DNA of 64,000 nucleotides from Aurantimonas sp. HBX-1 (GTDB lineage Bacteria; Pseudomonadota; Alphaproteobacteria; Rhizobiales; Rhizobiaceae), in contig NZ_CP090066.1 in NCBI RefSeq assembly GCF_021391535.1, positions 3,113,501-3,177,500 on the forward strand, in the 5' to 3' direction. Position numbers and translations under genes: made by a program. Within the stretch, counting starts at the first letter, position 1, and each line of letters opens with the position of its first letter. Below are positions 51,895-60,629 of the stretch, piece by piece. Under the pieces are notes generated by a model that did no database searches, had not been told where the DNA came from, and worked only from the letters and a program-made list of their open reading frames with translations.

Positions 51895-53085
51895 TCAGAT
51901 GATGCCGTCGTCGCGAAGCCGCGTGATCCGGTCGTCGTCATAGTCGAGCCATTCCCGCAGCACGGCATCGGTGTGCTCGCCGAGCAGCGGCCCGGTGTGG
52001 CGAACCTCCCCCGGCGAGGCCGAGAGGCGGGGAAAGACGTTCTGCATCGCCGTCGGTCCGAGCCGCGCGTCGTCGACGCGCACGATCGACTCGCGGGCCT
52101 GGAAATGCGGGTCGTTCAGCATGTCGCGCGCCCGGTAGGTCAGCCCGGCCGGCACGCCCGCGGCGGCGAGCGCCTCGACCAGCCAGGCCGCCGTCCGGGT
52201 CGCCGTCCACTCGCCGACGATGCGGTCGATCTCGGCCTGGTTGCGGCCGCGCGCCTGGTGATTGGCAAAGCGCTCGTCTTCGGCCAGTTCCGGCTGCTCC
52301 ATCAGCGCCGCGAGGCGCCGGAACAGGCTGTCCTGGTTGGCGCCGATGATGATCATGTCGCCGTCGGCGGTCGGATAGGCATTGGACGGCGCGATCCCCG
52401 GCAGGAAACTGCCGGAGCGCTCGCGCACGTGGCCGCCGCGGTCGTATTCGGTGATGACGCTTTCCATCACCGACAGCACGGCCTCGTAGATCGAGGCGTC
52501 GACCATCTGGCCTTCGCCGGTCTGGTGGCGGTGCTGGAGCGCCAGCAGCGCGCCCTGGAAGCCGCTCTGGCCGGCCAGCGTGTCGCCGATCGACAGCCCG
52601 ACCCGCACCGGTGGCCGATCGGGGTAGCCGCCGAGATAGCGCAGCCCGCCCATCGCCTCGCAGACGGCGGCGAAGCCGGCCCGCTCCGCATAGGGCCCTG
52701 TCTGTCCGAAGCCGGTGACGCGGACCATGATCAGGCGGGGATTGATGGCGCGCAGGTCCTCGTAGCCAAGGCCCCACTCCTCCATGCGGCCGACGCGGAA
52801 ATTCTCGACGATGATGTCGGTGCTTGTTGCGAGTTCCCGGACGATCGCCTGGGCCGCCGGCTTGCGCAGGTCGAGGGTCAGGGACTTCTTGTTGCGGGCG
52901 ATGACCGGCCACCACAGCGGGTTGCCCTGCGCATCGGTGCGGCCCCACTGGCGCATCGAGTCGCCGCCCTGCGGCGGTTCGATCTTGACGACCTCGGCCC
53001 CGAAATCGGCAAGCAGCTGACCGCAGAACGGGCCGGCGATCAGCTGGCCCATTTCAAGCACGCGGATGCCCTCGAGTGGCCTCAT
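51895..53085 (-). CDS. Family III CoA-transferase (CaiB/BaiF type)
   Basis: A 396-aa enzyme starting 'PLEGIRVLEMGQLIAGPFCGQLLADFGAEVVKIE', the standard opening of the family, with the catalytic Asp in 'ENFRVGRMEEWGLGYEDL' and nearby loops, and 'GEGQMVDASIYEAVLSV' later. Such enzymes move CoA between organic acids, often succinyl-CoA to a dicarboxylate. AGGGAGGA precedes the ATG. As first gene of the operon with the TRAP transporter and HMGL-like lyase, it probably activates the imported acid. The divergent GntR gene and shared operator region point to local control. Confidence 0.9.
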   Translation of the reverse strand: MRPLEGIRVLEMGQLIAGPFCGQLLADFGAEVVKIEPPQGGDSMRQWGRTDAQGNPLWWPVIARNKKSLTLDLRKPAAQAIVRELATSTDIIVENFRVGRMEEWGLGYEDLRAINPRLIMVRVTGFGQTGPYAERAGFAAVCEAMGGLRYLGGYPDRPPVRVGLSIGDTLAGQSGFQGALLALQHRHQTGEGQMVDASIYEAVLSVMESVITEYDRGGHVRERSGSFLPGIAPSNAYPTADGDMIIIGANQDSLFRRLAALMEQPELAEDERFANHQARGRNQAEIDRIVGEWTATRTAAWLVEALAAAGVPAGLTYRARDMLNDPHFQARESIVRVDDARLGPTAMQNVFPRLSASPGEVRHTGPLLGEHTDAVLREWLDYDDDRITRLRDDGII

Positions 53086-53191
53086 GCCGGCTCTTCCTCC
53101 CTAAGGGCGCGAAAAGCGCCCTCGCCTCATAAGTCACGCCCTCCCGGCGCGGACGATCCCTGATGGCATCGTTCGCCTTAAGGCTAGACGT

Positions 53192-53267
53192 ATTGTATCC
53201 AATTTGTCAAACTTCCGGCGACGATAAGGCGATTTCACTGCTATATTGCAGTGCAATGTATCCAATT
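53192..53267. promoter_or_regulatory. Two operator-like repeats between the CoA-transferase and GntR genes
   Basis: TGTATCCAATT occurs at 53194-53204 and again at 53257-53267, exactly 63 bases apart, about six helical turns. The first copy extends to ATTGTATCCAAT (53193-53204), near the ATTGTATACAAT-type sites of GntR/FCD regulators. Both lie in the divergent intergenic region. Confidence 0.65.
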
Positions 53268-53292
53268 CAGAAATGCGGTTCCGGGAGAATGC

Positions 53293-53964
53293 ATGGCGGA
53301 GCGACGCGGGAGCGCCAAGGAACGGACCGTCGACCGGGTCTATGACAGCGTCCGGGAAGCCATCCTCGCCGGTGGGCATTCGGGCGAGGAGCGGCTGACC
53401 GAGGAGATGCTGGCGGAGCGCTACGGGGTCAGCCGGACACCGGTGCGCGCGGCGCTGCAGAAGCTGGAAAGCGACGGCTTCGTCGACATGATCCCGCGGG
53501 TCGGGGCTGTGGTGAAGCGCCGGACGCTGGCGGAGGTGGCGGAGATCTACGAGGTCCGGTCGCTGCTGGAGAGCCATGCGGCTGGGCTGGCAGCGACGCG
53601 GCGGCGGAACGAGGACGTCGACACGCTGAAGCGGCTGCAGGACGACATGGACCGTATTGGCGGCAACGGCGACGTCGAAGGGCTGTCGACGCTCAATCGG
53701 GACTTCCACACGGTCATCCTCGAGGCCAGCGGCAACCGCACGCTCCTCGGCTCGACGACGCGGCTGATGGAGATCGGCTTCCTCGTCCACACCTACGGCA
53801 ATCTCGGCCGGCGGGACGTCGCGCGCAGCTTCACCGAGCACCGCAACCTGATCGAGGCGATCGGCTCGCGCGACGCAGAGTGGGCGACCAGCATCATGCG
53901 CGGCCACCTTCTCGGCACCCGCAACGCGCTGACCCAGATCATGAGCGACAGGCGGACAGGGTAG
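53293..53964 (+). CDS. GntR family regulator, FCD subfamily
   Basis: A 223-aa protein. The winged helix covers about residues 10-75, with 'RLTEEMLAERYGVSRTPVRAALQKLESDGFVDMIPRVGAVV', the canonical GntR pattern. An all-helical FCD ligand domain follows (about 80-215), with metal-binding Asp/His in 'LNRDFHTVI' and 'EHRNLIEAI'. It probably represses or activates the divergent CoA-transferase/TRAP/lyase operon in response to its substrate. The ATG at 53293 has GGGAG upstream; the longer frame from 53251 would begin inside the second operator repeat. Confidence 0.9.
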   Translation: MAERRGSAKERTVDRVYDSVREAILAGGHSGEERLTEEMLAERYGVSRTPVRAALQKLESDGFVDMIPRVGAVVKRRTLAEVAEIYEVRSLLESHAAGLAATRRRNEDVDTLKRLQDDMDRIGGNGDVEGLSTLNRDFHTVILEASGNRTLLGSTTRLMEIGFLVHTYGNLGRRDVARSFTEHRNLIEAIGSRDAEWATSIMRGHLLGTRNALTQIMSDRRTG

Positions 53965-53987
53965 ACGGTTCGCGCAAAAGCCACCGC

Positions 53988-54013
53988 GCCGCGCTGCCCG
54001 GGGGCGGCGCGGC
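53988..54013. terminator. Bidirectional hairpin between convergent genes
   Basis: GCCGCGCTGCCC pairs with GGGCGGCGCGGC (12 bp, one wobble pair) in the 60-base gap between the stop of the GntR gene (53964) and the stop of the convergent gene at 54025. It can end transcription from both sides; no T tract. Confidence 0.6.
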
Positions 54014-54024
54014 ACAGCGTAGGG

Positions 54025-54453
54025 TCATTTCTTGCGTGTGTAGGTCGTCGCGGCGACGACGGTGGAGTCGCCGGTATGGGAGTAGATCAGCTGCATCGTG
54101 CCGTCGTCGACGAGATCGCCCTCGATATAGCCGTCGGTATCGCGGGCGGTGATCGACTTTCCGTCGAAGCCGATCACGCCCATGAACGGCTCTTTGCTCT
54201 TCGCCGAGGTGATCGTGCCCCAGAAGCGGCGCCCGTCCTGGCCTTCGACTGCCATCGTGAACTCCATTTCGCTGAGACGCGGTCCGGCCTCGCCGTCCTC
54301 ATGATGCGCAGCGCTGCCCATCAACACCGTCTCGCTGGTGCCGACCCAGTTTCCCTTGAGATCCGGCAAGGCGGCGGCGTCCTGCGCCGATGCCATACCG
54401 ACGGGGGCCGCGACGACCAGCGTCACAACCATAGCGGCTAGGAATTTCTTCAT
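54025..54453 (-). CDS. Exported protein of unknown function
   Basis: A 142-aa protein with a clear signal peptide (MKKFLAAMVVTLVVAAPVGM, cleavage after ASAQ). The mature domain of about 115 residues is beta-rich, opening 'LPDLKGNWVGTSETVLMG' and containing 'GRRFWGTITS' and 'SITARDTDGYIEGDLVDDGTMQLIYSH', a pattern of small lipocalin- or calycin-like periplasmic proteins. The family is not named to my knowledge. Monocistronic by context. Confidence 0.75.
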   Translation of the reverse strand: MKKFLAAMVVTLVVAAPVGMASAQDAAALPDLKGNWVGTSETVLMGSAAHHEDGEAGPRLSEMEFTMAVEGQDGRRFWGTITSAKSKEPFMGVIGFDGKSITARDTDGYIEGDLVDDGTMQLIYSHTGDSTVVAATTYTRKK

Positions 54454-54682
54454 GATGACCTCATCAGGCGAATGACTGGCCGTCGCCCGTTCGCCGTCGC
54501 CCGGCGGAGAAGTGCGGCAACAGCTTAATCACCGCAGACTTCGGGAGTCCAGCATCCTGTCCCGTCGAACGCCCGGCGTCAGGGGCTCGCGAGGATGCGA
54601 CAGGCCGGTCACGGGTGGTCACATCAGCCCCCGTCGCGACGTCCAGGCGGGCTGAAACGAGGCCGCGTTGCCGGCAGCTGCC

Positions 54683-55567
54683 CTACGCGTCGATTTGCAC
54701 GCTCCACGCGAAGTCGCGGGTCGCTCCGGGGGCCAGGACCAGCACGCCCGGCTTGTCGGCAAACTCGCCATCCCAGCCGACCGGGCTCGCCATCGAGAAC
54801 CATGGCTCGATGCACAGGAACGGCGCGCCACCCGGCTTCGACCAGATGCCGAGGTCCTTGTAGCCCTCCCAAGCCACCGTCAGCACCCGGGCGTCGCTGC
54901 CGTCGCCGGCGCGGGCGACGAAGCGGACGCTGCGGCTGGCGACGCTTGGCATCACCAGCGCATCCCGCTCGAACAGCGCTTCCGCCAGGTTCAACGTCCT
55001 GCCGTCGAAGGGAAGCGGCTTGGCCGCTCCCAGCAGACCGCCCTCGACGGAAAGCGCCATGCCTGTCTCGGGCGTATCGAACTCGACGACGTGGTCGGTC
55101 TTGGCGACGCCGTCGACGAGCGGCCACCGGAACCCCGGATGCGCGCCGACGCCGCAGGGCAGCGGCGCGTCGCCCGGATTGGTGACGCTGCTCGTGACGG
55201 TGAGGGTCTTTGCGGCGACGGCGAACGTGACGTCCAGCGTGAACGGAAACGGATAGGCCGCCCGCGTTTCCGCGTCGTCCCGAAGGCGCAAAGTCGCACG
55301 TTCCGCCGTGCGCTCGATCCAGTCGAAGCGGCGGTCGCGTGCAAAGCCGTGCTGGCCGATCGGATAGTCGCGCCCCTGGTGGCGCAGCGTGTCGCCCGCG
55401 AGCTTTCCGACGATCGGAAACAGCACCGGCGCATGGCGCGGCCATTCGGGCCCGGCCTGCCAGAGCAGTTCCGTGCCCTCGGCGTCCCGCAGGCCGACGA
55501 GCTCGGCGCCATGGCTGCTGATCACCGCGCTGATGCCGCCGGCCGAGATCTCGTGCGTATCGCTCAT
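54683..55567 (-). CDS. Aldose 1-epimerase family protein
   Basis: A 294-aa beta-sandwich of the galactose-mutarotase type, in the YeaD/LacX-like branch. It has 'GAELVGLRDAEGTELLWQ' at the start, 'QHGFARDRRFDW' with the conserved His-Gly-Phe, 'GAHPGFRWPL' with the second catalytic His, and 'FLCIEPWFSMA' with the catalytic Glu. It interconverts sugar anomers or hexose-phosphate anomers in the cytoplasm. The ATG at 55567 directly follows AGGAGG (unusually close); an ATG at 55606 in the same frame is an alternative. Confidence 0.88.
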   Translation of the reverse strand: MSDTHEISAGGISAVISSHGAELVGLRDAEGTELLWQAGPEWPRHAPVLFPIVGKLAGDTLRHQGRDYPIGQHGFARDRRFDWIERTAERATLRLRDDAETRAAYPFPFTLDVTFAVAAKTLTVTSSVTNPGDAPLPCGVGAHPGFRWPLVDGVAKTDHVVEFDTPETGMALSVEGGLLGAAKPLPFDGRTLNLAEALFERDALVMPSVASRSVRFVARAGDGSDARVLTVAWEGYKDLGIWSKPGGAPFLCIEPWFSMASPVGWDGEFADKPGVLVLAPGATRDFAWSVQIDA

Positions 55568-55654
55568 CCTCCTGGCGCTGCCCCTGCTGGTGTCCCGATG
55601 CGGCACCGCAGGCCGCGGAATCGCGCCGTCCTTCGGCCGCGACAGGTGCGATGC

Positions 55655-56923
55655 CTAGCGGATGGCACCCACCAGCGGCAACTCGTCGATCGATCTCACC
55701 GCCGGATCGCCGACCAGGCCGAAGACCTCCATCTCCTCGCCGAAGCCGCGCAGCGGAAACGTGCCAATGCTCTCGAACGCGGAGGGATTGTTCGCTATGT
55801 CGGCGAAGGCCTTTGACAGGAGCACCGGCCGATTGACCGTCTTGGTCAGGTTCTCGAGGCGGGCCGCGGCGTTGACCGCCGGTCCGATGACGGTGAAGTC
55901 CAAACGCCCGCGCGAGCCGATGTTGCCGTACATCACCTCGCCGACATGAATGCCGACGCCGTAACGGAGGACGGCACGACCATGCCGGACATGGTCGGCG
56001 TTGAGGAGCCGCATCGACTCCCGCGCTTCACCGACCGCCTGGATCAGGTCGTCGCAGGCCGTCGGCCGGTCGAGCGGGAAGATCGCCAGCAGGCCATCGC
56101 CGACGAATTTCAGGATCTCGCCACCGCGCCTTTCCACCGGCTCGCAGACGGCGTCGAAATACTCGTTCAGGAGGTCGATGACGTCGTCGCGGGGCCAGAG
56201 CTCGGAGATGCCGGTGAAGTCGCGCAGGTCGCAGACCATGATGGCCGCCGAGACGCTTCGCCCGCTGCCGCGGGTGATCGCGCCGGCGAGGATCTCGTCG
56301 CTGGCGTGCGGGCCGACATAGGTCTCCAACAGGGTGCGCGCGAGGCGGTTCTTCAGCCGGATCTCGCTGACCAGCGAAAGGGCCGGCAAGAGGTCCTGCA
56401 GGAAGAGCATTTCCTCGTCCGAGAGCCCGTTCGGCACGTCGGTCGCGAAGGTGATCACGTGCCGGCGGCCGAGCGTGTGCTCCAGCGGCCATGCGACGTA
56501 TTCCGTCAGGCCTTCGGCGCGCAACTGCGCGAACAGGGAATACTCCCCCGGCTCGGGCGGCAGGGTCAGCCGGCGCCGCACCTGCGGCGCGCCGCGATGC
56601 ACCTCGGCCACCGGGCTGTCGAGATATTCCGGGCTCTCCATCGCCCCGTGCTCGTAGGTCTGGATCTCAGCCTCTTCCATGCCGGGACGCCAGAGGATCC
56701 GCGCGCCCAGCCATTGCGGGTGGTGGATCCGGAACTGCAGCGTGGCGCGCACGATCGGGATACCGGCGGCGCGCAGGCGGTCGCAGAGTTGCAGGAAGAT
56801 CCGGTCGGCGAAGCGTTCGTCGCTGGTGCCGCGCATCAGCCAGTCGAGGATGCGCGTCCGGTGCAGCGGCCACTCTCCGGTCTCGGGCGATGCCGGGGTC
56901 ATGTCCAGGCGTTCGGTATCCAT
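55655..56923 (-). CDS. Class III adenylate/guanylate cyclase
   Basis: A 422-aa protein. An N-terminal region of about 210 residues has no domain I can name; such regions in alphaproteobacterial cyclases are often sensory. The cyclase homology domain lies at about residues 215-400, with metal Asp in 'IMVCDLRDFTGISE' and 'FVGDGLLAIFP', and 'GIHVGEVMYGNIGSRGRLDFTVIGPAVNAAARLE', the classic class III core. It makes cAMP (or cGMP) from ATP (or GTP). No membrane segment is seen. No effector gene is adjacent. Confidence 0.9.
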   Translation of the reverse strand: MDTERLDMTPASPETGEWPLHRTRILDWLMRGTSDERFADRIFLQLCDRLRAAGIPIVRATLQFRIHHPQWLGARILWRPGMEEAEIQTYEHGAMESPEYLDSPVAEVHRGAPQVRRRLTLPPEPGEYSLFAQLRAEGLTEYVAWPLEHTLGRRHVITFATDVPNGLSDEEMLFLQDLLPALSLVSEIRLKNRLARTLLETYVGPHASDEILAGAITRGSGRSVSAAIMVCDLRDFTGISELWPRDDVIDLLNEYFDAVCEPVERRGGEILKFVGDGLLAIFPLDRPTACDDLIQAVGEARESMRLLNADHVRHGRAVLRYGVGIHVGEVMYGNIGSRGRLDFTVIGPAVNAAARLENLTKTVNRPVLLSKAFADIANNPSAFESIGTFPLRGFGEEMEVFGLVGDPAVRSIDELPLVGAIR

Positions 56924-57192
56924 TGCAGCGTGCCCTCGTCATCCGGCTGATTGCGACCCGCACCCGACGCACCAACGGCGCCGCGACAGCCTTGCGGCTG
57001 GTCGCGGGCATGCGGCTTTGCATCATGATGCAGGGACGAATCGAGCGATATCATGGACCGCCGCGGTCGCGAAACCATGCCCGGAACGCAATGCCTGGTG
57101 TTCAGTAGCGATGACGTGAACTGCCGGCGCGCTTGTCCCGGCGGCAGGGCGGCGTATCTGGGGCGCACCCCCGCAAGCCAGGAGACCTTTCG

Positions 57193-58209
57193 ATGCGCGC
57201 CATCGGCTACCAGAATTCCCTTCCGATCGCCGACGAGCGCGCGCTCGTCGATCTCGACCTGCCGCGCCCCGATCCCGGTCCGCGCGACCTTCTCGTCGCG
57301 GTCCGTGCGGTCTCGGTCAATCCGGTGGATGCCAAGGTGCGGATGCGGGCGCAGCCGGAGGCTGGGAAGCCGAAGGTGCTCGGCTGGGACGCGTCCGGCG
57401 TCGTCGAGGCGGTGGGTTCGGCGGTGACGCTGTTTCGGCCGGGCGACGCCGTCTACTACGCCGGCGCCCTGCAGCGGCCCGGCACCAACGCCGAATTCCA
57501 CCTCGTCGACGAGCGCATCGTCGGCGCGAAGCCTGCCTCGCTCTCGGACGCGGAAGCCGCGGCGCTGCCGCTGACCGCGCTGACCGCCTGGGAAGCGCTG
57601 TTCGACCGGCTAGACGTCACCCGCGCGGTGGCCGGCGCGGCTCCCGCCATCCTGATCGTCGGCGGCGCGGGCGGCGTCGGCTCCATCGCCACGCAGCTGG
57701 CGCGGACCCAGACCGACCTCACCGTCATCGCGACCGCGTCCCGCCCGGAAACCCGCGAGTGGTGTCTTTCGCTCGGCGCCCATCACGTCGTCGACCACAG
57801 CCTGCCGCTGGCGGACCAGGTCGAGGCGCTCGGCGTCGGCCGCCCGGCTTTCGTCTTCTCGACCACCCAGACCGACCGTCATCTCGCCGAGATCGCCCGG
57901 CTGATCGCGCCGCAGGGACGCTTCGCGCTCATCGACGACCCGCAGTCGCTCGACGTCTCGCAGCTCAAGCAGAAGAGCGTCTCGCTTCACTGGGAGTTCA
58001 TGTTCACCCGCTCGATGTTCGAGACGGCGGACATGGCGCGCCAGGGCGAGATCCTCAACGAGACCGCCCGCCTCGTCGACGACGGGATCCTGCGCACGAC
58101 GCTGGGCGAGCGGCTGTCGCCGATCGACGCGGCCAACCTGCGGCGGGCGCATGCGACGATCGAGAGCGGCCGCGCCAAGGGCAAGGTCGTGATCGAGGGC
58201 TGGGCGTAA
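57193..58209 (+). CDS. Zinc-type alcohol dehydrogenase-like / quinone oxidoreductase family protein
   Basis: A 338-aa medium-chain dehydrogenase/reductase. The GroES-like N-terminus has 'AVSVNPVDAKVR' and 'LGWDASGVVEAVG', and the NADPH fold has 'ILIVGGAGGVGSIATQLA'. The structural zinc Cys cluster is absent and the usual catalytic-zinc Cys is replaced, so it belongs to the zinc-free ZAD/quinone reductase branch (TIGR02817-like). It probably reduces enones or quinones with NADPH. The ATG at 57193 has AGGAG upstream. Divergent from the cyclase gene. Confidence 0.87.
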   Translation: MRAIGYQNSLPIADERALVDLDLPRPDPGPRDLLVAVRAVSVNPVDAKVRMRAQPEAGKPKVLGWDASGVVEAVGSAVTLFRPGDAVYYAGALQRPGTNAEFHLVDERIVGAKPASLSDAEAAALPLTALTAWEALFDRLDVTRAVAGAAPAILIVGGAGGVGSIATQLARTQTDLTVIATASRPETREWCLSLGAHHVVDHSLPLADQVEALGVGRPAFVFSTTQTDRHLAEIARLIAPQGRFALIDDPQSLDVSQLKQKSVSLHWEFMFTRSMFETADMARQGEILNETARLVDDGILRTTLGERLSPIDAANLRRAHATIESGRAKGKVVIEGWA

Positions 58210-58279
58210 CGCCAGGACAGCCCGCCTGGCACGGGGCGCGGCGGCCGAGAGCCGCCGTATTGCCCGGGGCGGCTGCCGC

Positions 58280-60388
58280 TCAGGCGGTGTTGGCGGCGGG
58301 TTCGGCGGCGGCATTGCGCCGCCGCAGCATCTCGCTTGCCGCCGCCGCGCTGTCGTCGTCGCCGCCACCCGACACCTGCACGGTGGACACGGCGATCTTG
58401 ATGCCGTTCTCGGCGAAGGCCTTCTTGATCATCAGCAGCGCCTTGCGCCGGATGCCGAACTGCTCGCCCGGTCTGGTCATCATCTTCATCCGCAGCGCCA
58501 CCGCGTAGTCGCCGAAACTGTCGACGCCCTGCATCTTCAGCGGTTCGATGATGCTGGGCGCGAACTCCGGGTCCTCGGCCAGTTCCAGCCCGATCTTCTT
58601 GATGATCCTGCGGGCGAGGTCGATGTCGGAATCGTAGGTGACGTTGATCACCATCTTGTCGATCACCCAGTCGCGGCTCATGTTCTGGATCGCACCGAGG
58701 TCGCCGAAGGGCACGGTGAAGACCGGGCCGCGATGGTGGCGGAGCCGCACCGAGCGCAGGCTGAACGACTCGACCTTGCCCTTGTAGTCGCCGCTCTGGA
58801 TGTACTCGCCGACGCGGAAGGCGTCGTCGAGCATGTAGAAGATGCCGCCGAGGAAATCCTTGACGATGGTCTGCGAGCCGAGCCCGATCGCCACGCCGAA
58901 GATACCGGCGCCGGCGATCAGCGGCGCGATCGCGATGCCCATTCCCGACAGGATCGTCAGGACCGCGACCACCAGGATGAACGTCGCGAGCGTGTTGCGG
59001 AAGATCGGCAGCAGCGTGCGCACCCGGGCCCGGTGCACGGCCGCTTCCGCATCGTCGTCGTCATCGCTCGCCACGGCGTCGAGCTTGCGCGCGATGACGA
59101 CCTTGGCGAGGTTCCAGACGAGATCGGCGACGAGCAGGATGATGATGCCATGCAGGAGGCCGAGCGCCAGGCGCTGCAGCACGTCGTTGGGCGCCGACAT
59201 GATCGGGCTGAAGCGCCAGACCGAGGCGAGCCAGACGACGGCGAGGGCGACGACCAGCGCCCTGATGCCGCGCACGATCAGGACGTTGGTCAGGGCCTGG
59301 GACAGCGTCGCTTCGCCCCGCCGCGCCGCCACCGTCTGGGCCGCCTGCCCGGCATGCGCGATGAGCCGGGGCAGGACCAGCGCGTAGATGCCGATCCACA
59401 GCGCGCCGAACATGCCGACCGCCCACAGCAGCCAGAGGCCGACCAGATAGAGGGTCAGGAGCCAGTTCCGGCTCACGCCGCCGCGCGGACCGGCATCCGG
59501 CCGCCGCCAGACGGTCTCGATCGCGATGGCCAGGAGACCAAGTCCGGACGCGAGGGCCGCCAGCCGGACCACGTCGGTGGTGAAGCCCATCGCCGGCATG
59601 AGGCTCAGCGTTGCCCAGACGAACAGCCCGTAGCCGGCGCCGAGCGTCAGGCGGCGCTGCCAGAAGCGCGCGGAAGCCGCGCTGACCGGCAGGATCCGCC
59701 GATGGCCAGAGCCGCTCGCAAGGTGAGGATCTCGGTCAGGCGCCAGCAGGATATGCGCGGCGACGACGACGAGACGGAGCAGGATGACGGCGGCGAGGTA
59801 GGTCAGCACCATCTTCCGCAACAGCGGTGGCCAGTGCAGCGCGAGGAAGAGGCCGGTGCTGGCCAGCGCGAAGACGAAGAGCGGGACGAGCCGCGCCGCG
59901 ATCCCCGAGCCGTGGACGCGGCGATCCGGCTGCGGCGCACCCGGGCGCAGCGACCGCCCCGCGACGAGGCGTCCGACGAGCCATTCGGCCGCGTAGCCGA
60001 AGCCGAGCAGCAGTGTTAGGATCACCAGTCCCCTGCCGGGCTGGCCCGCATTGACGTCGCGCGCCACGACGGCGGCGGCGCGCTGGATTTCCGCGGGGAT
60101 CCTGGGCGCCGCGGCGACCAGATCGGCGAGCCGGGCCCGATAGAGGGCCTCCCATTCGCCGAGGACGGTGGCAAGCGTGTCGTCCTGCACGGTGGCGGCG
60201 GGCGCGGCCCGCGTCTCCAGCCAGCCCCTGACCTCCGGATCGTCCAGAAGCTGCAGCAACTGCTCGACCTTCTGCGGCTGCGTCGCGACCGATGCGGCCG
60301 CCGGCGCCTGCTGGGCCGGGGCGGATGCGGTTCCGACGAGGACCCAGAACAGGACCAGCATCATGGCCCTGCCGCACCCGCCTTGCAT
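58280..60388 (-). CDS. MscS family mechanosensitive ion channel with multiple extra helices
   Basis: A protein of about 702 aa: signal peptide, periplasmic N-terminal region (about residues 25-140), about eight predicted helices, then the MscS core at about 480-690. The pore helix is Gly/Ala-rich ('PLIAGAGIFGVAIGLGSQTIVKDFLGGIFYMLDD'), followed by the beta domain 'GEYIQSGDYKGKVESFSLRSVRLR' and 'VPFGDLGAIQNMSRDW'. It opens on membrane tension to release solutes under osmotic down-shock. It is of the large, MscM/YnaI/YbdG-like kind. The start is uncertain: ATG 60388 is chosen because it opens with a signal sequence; ATG 60430 is in frame. Confidence 0.9.
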   Translation of the reverse strand: MQGGCGRAMMLVLFWVLVGTASAPAQQAPAAASVATQPQKVEQLLQLLDDPEVRGWLETRAAPAATVQDDTLATVLGEWEALYRARLADLVAAAPRIPAEIQRAAAVVARDVNAGQPGRGLVILTLLLGFGYAAEWLVGRLVAGRSLRPGAPQPDRRVHGSGIAARLVPLFVFALASTGLFLALHWPPLLRKMVLTYLAAVILLRLVVVAAHILLAPDRDPHLASGSGHRRILPVSAASARFWQRRLTLGAGYGLFVWATLSLMPAMGFTTDVVRLAALASGLGLLAIAIETVWRRPDAGPRGGVSRNWLLTLYLVGLWLLWAVGMFGALWIGIYALVLPRLIAHAGQAAQTVAARRGEATLSQALTNVLIVRGIRALVVALAVVWLASVWRFSPIMSAPNDVLQRLALGLLHGIIILLVADLVWNLAKVVIARKLDAVASDDDDDAEAAVHRARVRTLLPIFRNTLATFILVVAVLTILSGMGIAIAPLIAGAGIFGVAIGLGSQTIVKDFLGGIFYMLDDAFRVGEYIQSGDYKGKVESFSLRSVRLRHHRGPVFTVPFGDLGAIQNMSRDWVIDKMVINVTYDSDIDLARRIIKKIGLELAEDPEFAPSIIEPLKMQGVDSFGDYAVALRMKMMTRPGEQFGIRRKALLMIKKAFAENGIKIAVSTVQVSGGGDDDSAAAASEMLRRRNAAAEPAANTA

Positions 60389-60629
60389 GATCCAGGTCAG
60401 GACCGTCACTCCCGTTGCCTCGGCAACCATCGGAAGGGCACGGTACGGCTGCACTCCATGCCGGACAAGCAGATTCCCCGCGAGGCTTAACAAAGCATGG
60501 CCGCCGTGGCAGCGCCGTCGCCGAGGGATGGCCGCTCGCCGGCCGTCCGACCGAGACGGGGCCGAAGGGAACTGGCTACGGCCCGTCATCCGGCGGTAGG
60601 CTGGGATCCGGACGAGACAGGGACAGGCA

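Noticed and set aside
53257..53292. Alternative GntR start at 53251
   Set aside because: It would place the second operator repeat inside the coding region and adds 14 residues absent from typical FCD regulators. ATG 53293 has a better ribosome site.
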